Notes under the pieces: model-generated
Seen by the model: the letters and a program-made list of their open reading frames with translations, nothing else
The model's database searches: none
Told to the model about the DNA's origin: nothing
Shown: positions 60,072-64,000 of the stretch, piece after piece
How the letters are laid out: every line of letters starts with the position of its first letter
How positions within the stretch are numbered: the stretch's first letter is position 1
From: Nocardioides sp. Root1257
Lineage (GTDB): Bacteria; Actinomycetota; Actinomycetes; Propionibacteriales; Nocardioidaceae
Direction of reading: 5' to 3'
NCBI RefSeq assembly: GCF_001425175.1
Contig: NZ_LMDV01000001.1
Coordinates: 558,001 to 622,000, forward strand
DNA length: 64,000 nt
Position numbers and translations under genes: made by a program

Positions 60072-60227
60072 CTACTGGCTCTCGCCGTAGTTGAGCACCG
60101 GGTTCGTCACACTCGCGGGCGACTTGCTCGGGACCTTGGTCTGGGAGTCGACGAGGCCGAAGATGGCCGCGCCGGCCATACCGCCGCCGACCAGCAGGCT
60201 GATGCCGCCGATGAGAAATGTCTGCAC
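60072..60227 (-). CDS. DUF2613-like small membrane/secreted peptide
   Basis: 51 residues from GTG 60227 (GGGAGG six bases upstream). One hydrophobic helix (FLIGGISLLVGGGMAGAAIF) and a polar tail ending TNPVLNYGESQ. It resembles the DUF2613 peptides of mycolata in length, single helix and a conserved C-terminal tyrosine-glycine. In M. tuberculosis such a small gene (Rv0236A) lies next to aftD, so position and layout agree. It follows the polytopic gene by 30 bp. Function unknown, perhaps a small partner of the arabinosyltransferase machinery. Confidence 0.6.
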   Translation of the reverse strand: MQTFLIGGISLLVGGGMAGAAIFGLVDSQTKVPSKSPASVTNPVLNYGESQ

Positions 60228-60257
60228 GTGTTTCCTCCCTGTTCGGCGCAGAACTTA

Positions 60258-61964
60258 TCACCTCCGACGGCGCTTTCGGGTGTTTGCGCGCCAGATGATG
60301 TGAAACACGTTCCACCCGCCCACCAGAGCCACCGAGGCGAAGGCCGTCCACGCCACGGCGACCACCGCTCGTGAGCCTGACGTCGTCTCCCGGTCGACAG
60401 GTGCGGCCAGCGCGACCAGCTCGAGCTGCGTGCCGTGGAAGAGGGTGCGCCCGGCGACCGGCGCGTCGTACTCCGGCGTCGAGGGGACGTCCAGCTCCCG
60501 GGCCACCATCCCGATGCCGAGGGCCTCGAGCTCCCGCGCACGGGACTCCGCGTCCGGCTCCGCCAGGGCGTCGAGGACCTCCGGCGTCCGCGGATCCTCG
60601 CCGGGGAGGATGCGGCCGTCGACGGCGAGCTCGTCGCTCACGACGTAGTTGGGCTGGAGGTAGCGCGGCAGGGGGTCGAGCACCCGGCGCCCGTGGTTCC
60701 ACTCCGGCGCGCGATAGCTGGTGAACGGCAGGACCAGCAGGTCGCCGGGCGGAGGCTGCGCCAGGAGCTCGCGGACCTGCGCGTACTCGTCGGGGTACGT
60801 CGCCGGGGCCAGCTCGCCCGAGATCCCCCAGGCCGCGTCGGGCAGCATCGCGAGCGGGAAGAGCGCGGCACCGACGCCCACCAGGACCCGGACGGCCACC
60901 TCGCCGGCCGCGACCCGGGCCCGCTCGGCCACGCGCTCCGCCCCGGCGGCGACCATCACGGCCGTCAGCGGCGCGGCGAGCGCCAGGGCGCGGGACCCGT
61001 CGCGGAGGAGACCGCCGCCGGGGACGTGGGCCGCGAACCAGCCGAGCGATCCCGGGGCCGCCCACGACCACACCGCGAGCCCGATGCCGGTCCCCCAGAG
61101 CGCCAGCAGCGCCCACGCCGTACGCCCGCCGAGCCGGCGCCAGGCCGAGCGCACCCCGGCGGCCGCGAGCGCGAGCAGCACCAGCAACGACACCCACGCG
61201 AGGACCGTCTCGCGGCTGCCCGGCACGACCGCCGCGTTCCAGATCCCGCCCGACGACAGGGCGGCCAGCGGCGCCGGCAGCGAGCCCTCGCCCCGCAGCG
61301 CGAAGACTCCGGTCGCCGCGGTCGTCGCGCTGCCCGTGTGGAGCAGCCCGGCCACGACCCAGGGCGCGTTGGCCGCGGCGACGAGCAGCACCAGCCGTAC
61401 GGCGGGGCCGCGGCGCGCCGTGAGCCCCACCGCGAGGAGCGTGACCGCCGACATCAGGCCGGCGTTGGCGCTCAGGCTGCCGATCAGCAGCAGGAACGGC
61501 AGCGCGGCGCCGATCCGCCCGTCGTCGCGGTGCCGGACGCCCTCGCGGACCAGCCACGGCAGCGCCGCCCAGCACAGCAGCACGGGCCAGTGCCCGAGCC
61601 AGAGCCGCTCCACGACGTACGGGCTCCAGACGTAGACGCTGATGGCGACCAGCTGCGCGAGGACCGAGCGCCCGACCAGGCGGGCGATGCCGAGGCCGCC
61701 GGCCACCAGCGCGCCGAGGAGCACGACCTTCTGGAGCAGCATGCCGGGCAGCACCTGGTCCAGGAGCGCGACGACGAGGTCCGACGGCACCGCGCGGGGC
61801 AGGGCCGGGCCGAGGCCCAGGAAGTCACTGCGGACGGCGAGGTCGGGCACCCACACCATGTCGAAGGTGAGCACGAAGCCCCGTCCGAGCGCGGGACCGA
61901 GCATCAGCAGGGCGAGGGCGCACGCCCAGGCCGCCGGCACCGCTCGGAGCGCGCGCACCGGCAC
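60258..61964 (-). CDS. Polytopic membrane protein in the DprE operon
   Basis: 568 residues, about 12 transmembrane helices (first: WACALALLMLGPALGRGFVL), ending in a short cytoplasmic basic tail (ANTRKRRRR). A large outer loop in the second half has polar blocks (VLPFTSYRAPEWNHGRRVLD). It may be a GT-C transferase or flippase related to arabinan synthesis; I do not recognise a family. The GTG start directly follows the dprE2 stop (TGAGTG), so translation is coupled. Confidence 0.7.
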   Translation of the reverse strand: MPVRALRAVPAAWACALALLMLGPALGRGFVLTFDMVWVPDLAVRSDFLGLGPALPRAVPSDLVVALLDQVLPGMLLQKVVLLGALVAGGLGIARLVGRSVLAQLVAISVYVWSPYVVERLWLGHWPVLLCWAALPWLVREGVRHRDDGRIGAALPFLLLIGSLSANAGLMSAVTLLAVGLTARRGPAVRLVLLVAAANAPWVVAGLLHTGSATTAATGVFALRGEGSLPAPLAALSSGGIWNAAVVPGSRETVLAWVSLLVLLALAAAGVRSAWRRLGGRTAWALLALWGTGIGLAVWSWAAPGSLGWFAAHVPGGGLLRDGSRALALAAPLTAVMVAAGAERVAERARVAAGEVAVRVLVGVGAALFPLAMLPDAAWGISGELAPATYPDEYAQVRELLAQPPPGDLLVLPFTSYRAPEWNHGRRVLDPLPRYLQPNYVVSDELAVDGRILPGEDPRTPEVLDALAEPDAESRARELEALGIGMVARELDVPSTPEYDAPVAGRTLFHGTQLELVALAAPVDRETTSGSRAVVAVAWTAFASVALVGGWNVFHIIWRANTRKRRRR

Positions 61965-62720
61965 TCAGATCGGGAGCTTGCGGAAGAGCGGCCGCGGCAC
62001 GTGGCGCAGGCCGGACATCACGCCCCGCATCGCCTTGGGCACCCAGATCAGGTCGTCGCCCTTCGCGACCGCCGTCGTCACCGCGTCGGCCACCTGCTCG
62101 GCAGTGACGGAGAGCGAGGCGGCGTCGCGCCCCTCGGTCATCTTCGTGTGCACGAAGCCGGGGCGGACGACGAGCACGCGGGCGCCGCTGCCGCGCAGCG
62201 CCTCCCCGAGGCCGAGGAAGAAACCGTCCATGCCCGCCTTGGAGGCGCCGTAGGCGAAGTTCGAGCGGCGCACCCGCTCGCCGGCGACCGACGAGAGCGC
62301 CACGATCACGCCGTGGCCCTGTCGGCGCATCACCTGGGAGAGGCAGACGCCGACGCTCACCGGCGCCACGTAGTTGACCTCCGCGAGGTGCACCGCCGTG
62401 TCGTGGTCCTGCCAGGACCGCTCCTCGTCGCCGAGGACGCCGAACGCGACGACCGCGACGTCGATGTCGCGGGTGGCGGCGATCGACTCGATCAGCGCGG
62501 GGTGGCCGGCCGTGTCCGTCGCCTCGAAGTCGACGGCCTCGACCGCCAGCCCGAGCTGGCCGAGCTCGGCGACGGCACGGTCGCGCCGCTCGCCGGGGCG
62601 GGCCGCCAGGACCACCTCGGGCGAGCCGTGGCGGGCCCAGGCGCGGGCCAGGGCCAGCGCGATGTCGCTGGTGCCGCCGAGCAGGAGGACGGTCTGGGGC
62701 TGGCCGAGTGCGTTGATCAT
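61965..62720 (-). CDS. dprE2: Decaprenylphospho-beta-D-erythro-pentofuranosid-2-ulose 2-reductase
   Basis: 251 residues, SDR fold. N-terminal ALGQPQTVLLLGGTSDIALA, then VALSSVAGERVRRSNFAYGA and the YGASKAG catalytic tyrosine/lysine. The start (NxxGxPQTVLLLGGTS-I) and C-terminal WVPKAMRGVM match DprE2, which reduces the keto intermediate made by DprE1 to decaprenyl-phospho-arabinose (DPA). ATG at 62720; 13 bp after the dprE1 stop. In mycobacteria dprE1 and dprE2 are likewise adjacent. Confidence 0.92.
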   Translation of the reverse strand: MINALGQPQTVLLLGGTSDIALALARAWARHGSPEVVLAARPGERRDRAVAELGQLGLAVEAVDFEATDTAGHPALIESIAATRDIDVAVVAFGVLGDEERSWQDHDTAVHLAEVNYVAPVSVGVCLSQVMRRQGHGVIVALSSVAGERVRRSNFAYGASKAGMDGFFLGLGEALRGSGARVLVVRPGFVHTKMTEGRDAASLSVTAEQVADAVTTAVAKGDDLIWVPKAMRGVMSGLRHVPRPLFRKLPI

Positions 62721-62733
62721 GGAGTGGCTTTCG

Positions 62734-64000
62734 TCAGAGGTCGAGGCGTCGGGAGAGGTCGGACTGGAGTCGGCGGTCCGGGTCGAGGCGCTCCCGGAGC
62801 TCGCGGAACTCGGGGAGGCGCGGGTACATCGTCGTCATCAGCTCCGGACGCACCCGCGCGTCCTTCGCGAGGTAGATCCGGCCGCCGGCGGCGGCCACCT
62901 GCTCGTCGAGGCGGTCGAGGAGGCCGATCAGGCCCGGCCCGGCGGGCGCGTCGACCGCGAGCGTCCAGCCGGCGCTCGGGAAGGACAGCCACCCGGAGCC
63001 GCCCGGGCCGAAGCGCTTCAGCACTGCCAGGAAGGTCGTGTGCCGATCCCCTGAGACCTGCTCCAGGATCCGTCGTACGACGTCGGCGCGGTCCTCGGGG
63101 ACCACGAACTGGTACTGCAGGAACCCGTGCGGGCCGTAGAGGCGGTTCCAGTGCGCCACCCCGTCGAGCGGGTGGAAGAACGCCGAGATGCTCTGGATCT
63201 CGCCCTCGCGGAACCGTGGCGCCTTGCGGAACCACGCCTCGTTGAACACCCGGACCGTCGAGCGGGTCACCAGCCCGAACGGGGGCGCGAACGGCACGGC
63301 CAGGCGCGGCGGGGCCGGCACGGCCAGCGGTTGTACGGCGGCGGGACCGGAGAGCTGCTCGCGGGTGGCGTGCTCCCCGCGCGACAGGACCGAGCGGCCG
63401 AGCGCCCCGCCACGGGCCTCGGTGTCGATCCAGGCCACGGAGTAGGTGAAGTCGTCGTCCGAGCCGGCCATCTCGGCGAGCACGGCGTCGAGGTCGGACA
63501 GCCGTTGCGTGGTGACGTCGAGGTAGCCGGTCTCGACCGGGATCGTCCGCAGCACGGCGGACACGATGACGCCGGTCAGGCCCATCCCCCCGACGGTCGC
63601 CCAGTAGAGCTCGGGGTCCCGGTCGGGGCCGACGGTGCGCGCCGTGCCGTCCGGCAGCACCAGGTCGAGCGAGACCACCTGGTCCCCGAAGCTGCCGGTG
63701 ACGTGGTGGCTCTTGCCGTGGACGTCGCAGCCGATGGCGCCGCCGACCGTCACGTAGCGGGTGCCCGGCGTCACTGGCACGAACCGGCCGCGGGGCAGCA
63801 GGAAGCGCATCAGGTCGTGCAGGCTGGTGCCCGCCGAGACCCGGACGGAGCCGTCGGCCGCCGGCTCGTCGATCACGGCCGGGAGCGGGTCCAGCACGAC
63901 ACCGCCGGCGTTCTGGGCGGCGTCGCCGTACGAGCGCCCGAGGCCGCGGGCGATCAGGCCGCGGGGTCCGGCTCCCCGCAGCAGGTCGGCGACCGCGTCC
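62734..64000 (-). CDS. dprE1: Decaprenylphosphoryl-beta-D-ribose oxidase, 5'-truncated by window edge
   Basis: About 421 C-terminal residues are inside the window; the start lies beyond 64000. The FAD-binding loop GLIARGLGRSYGDAAQNAGG is seen at 63910-63970, followed by RYVTVGGAIGCDVHGKSHHV. The C-terminus IYLAKDARVRPELM carries the catalytic lysine region, ending LQSDLSRRLDL. DprE1 oxidises decaprenylphosphoryl-ribose. At the position of the benzothiazinone-reactive cysteine of M. tuberculosis (motif GW-xx-C-VD) this protein has alanine (SAGWTLAVDAPAG). First gene of the operon continuing through dprE2, the polytopic protein and the DUF2613-like peptide. Confidence 0.93.
   Translation of the reverse strand, partial: DAVADLLRGAGPRGLIARGLGRSYGDAAQNAGGVVLDPLPAVIDEPAADGSVRVSAGTSLHDLMRFLLPRGRFVPVTPGTRYVTVGGAIGCDVHGKSHHVTGSFGDQVVSLDLVLPDGTARTVGPDRDPELYWATVGGMGLTGVIVSAVLRTIPVETGYLDVTTQRLSDLDAVLAEMAGSDDDFTYSVAWIDTEARGGALGRSVLSRGEHATREQLSGPAAVQPLAVPAPPRLAVPFAPPFGLVTRSTVRVFNEAWFRKAPRFREGEIQSISAFFHPLDGVAHWNRLYGPHGFLQYQFVVPEDRADVVRRILEQVSGDRHTTFLAVLKRFGPGGSGWLSFPSAGWTLAVDAPAGPGLIGLLDRLDEQVAAAGGRIYLAKDARVRPELMTTMYPRLPEFRELRERLDPDRRLQSDLSRRLDL

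Overview
The window is a 64 kb piece of a very GC-rich actinobacterial chromosome. A principal sigma factor with a lysine/alanine-rich N-terminus, a sigB-type second sigma factor, DUF4192, DUF4333 and DUF3068 proteins, heavy GTG start usage and many TANNNT-N6/7-start (leaderless) promoters all point to the order Propionibacteriales, most likely Nocardioides or a close relative. That placement is inference from protein style, not a database match. I see no rRNA, tRNA, CRISPR array, transposase, integrase or phage gene. The window opens inside a LuxR-family regulator gene and closes inside dprE1.

Layout. (1) 0-11 kb: two LAL-type LuxR regulators, three alpha/beta hydrolases, a metallo-beta-lactamase-fold hydrolase, a secreted protein and two tandem paralogous cytochromes P450. 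A repeated 23-bp bipartite operator brackets the complete LuxR gene. (2) 11-19.9 kb: housekeeping and repair genes, namely rpoD/sigA, an HhH-GPD glycosylase, a truncated-looking CpaB/SAF protein, a universal stress protein, a GCS2-family ligase, a DUF4192 protein and dinB. (3) 19.8-29.2 kb: 5-oxoprolinase genes pxpCB and pxpA split by a DUF4333 lipoprotein gene; oligopeptidase B; sigB behind a SigR/SigH-type promoter; coaE; a secreted CocE/X-Pro-type hydrolase. (4) 29.3-41.5 kb: an accessory and stress region with a DHFR-like reductase, a rifampin ADP-ribosyltransferase (arr), and several regulator/enzyme pairs with visible palindromic operators (TetR-hydrolase-SDR, MarR-ABC exporter, epimerase-TetR, GlxA/AraC-small membrane peptide), plus an ECF sigma with a putative membrane anti-sigma partner and a fibronectin-type SGNH hydrolase. 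(5) 41.6-47.1 kb: rpsA, a secreted calcium-binding repeat protein, a methyltransferase and a DUF3068 protein.

(6) 47.2-64 kb is the most interesting part: a cell-envelope glycan locus. A forward operon holds three diverged paralogues of a large polytopic, GT-C-like membrane protein and an OafA-type acyltransferase. It meets, tail to tail, a reverse arm with an AftD-type arabinofuranosyltransferase and a coupled methyltransferase. Next come a GT4 glycosyltransferase and a reverse operon of dprE1, dprE2, a polytopic protein and a 51-residue DUF2613-like peptide. DprE1/DprE2 make the arabinose donor decaprenyl-phospho-arabinose in mycobacteria and AftD uses it, so the window probably encodes an arabinan-type wall or surface polysaccharide. 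The three paralogues would be candidate uncharacterised transferases or modifiers of it.
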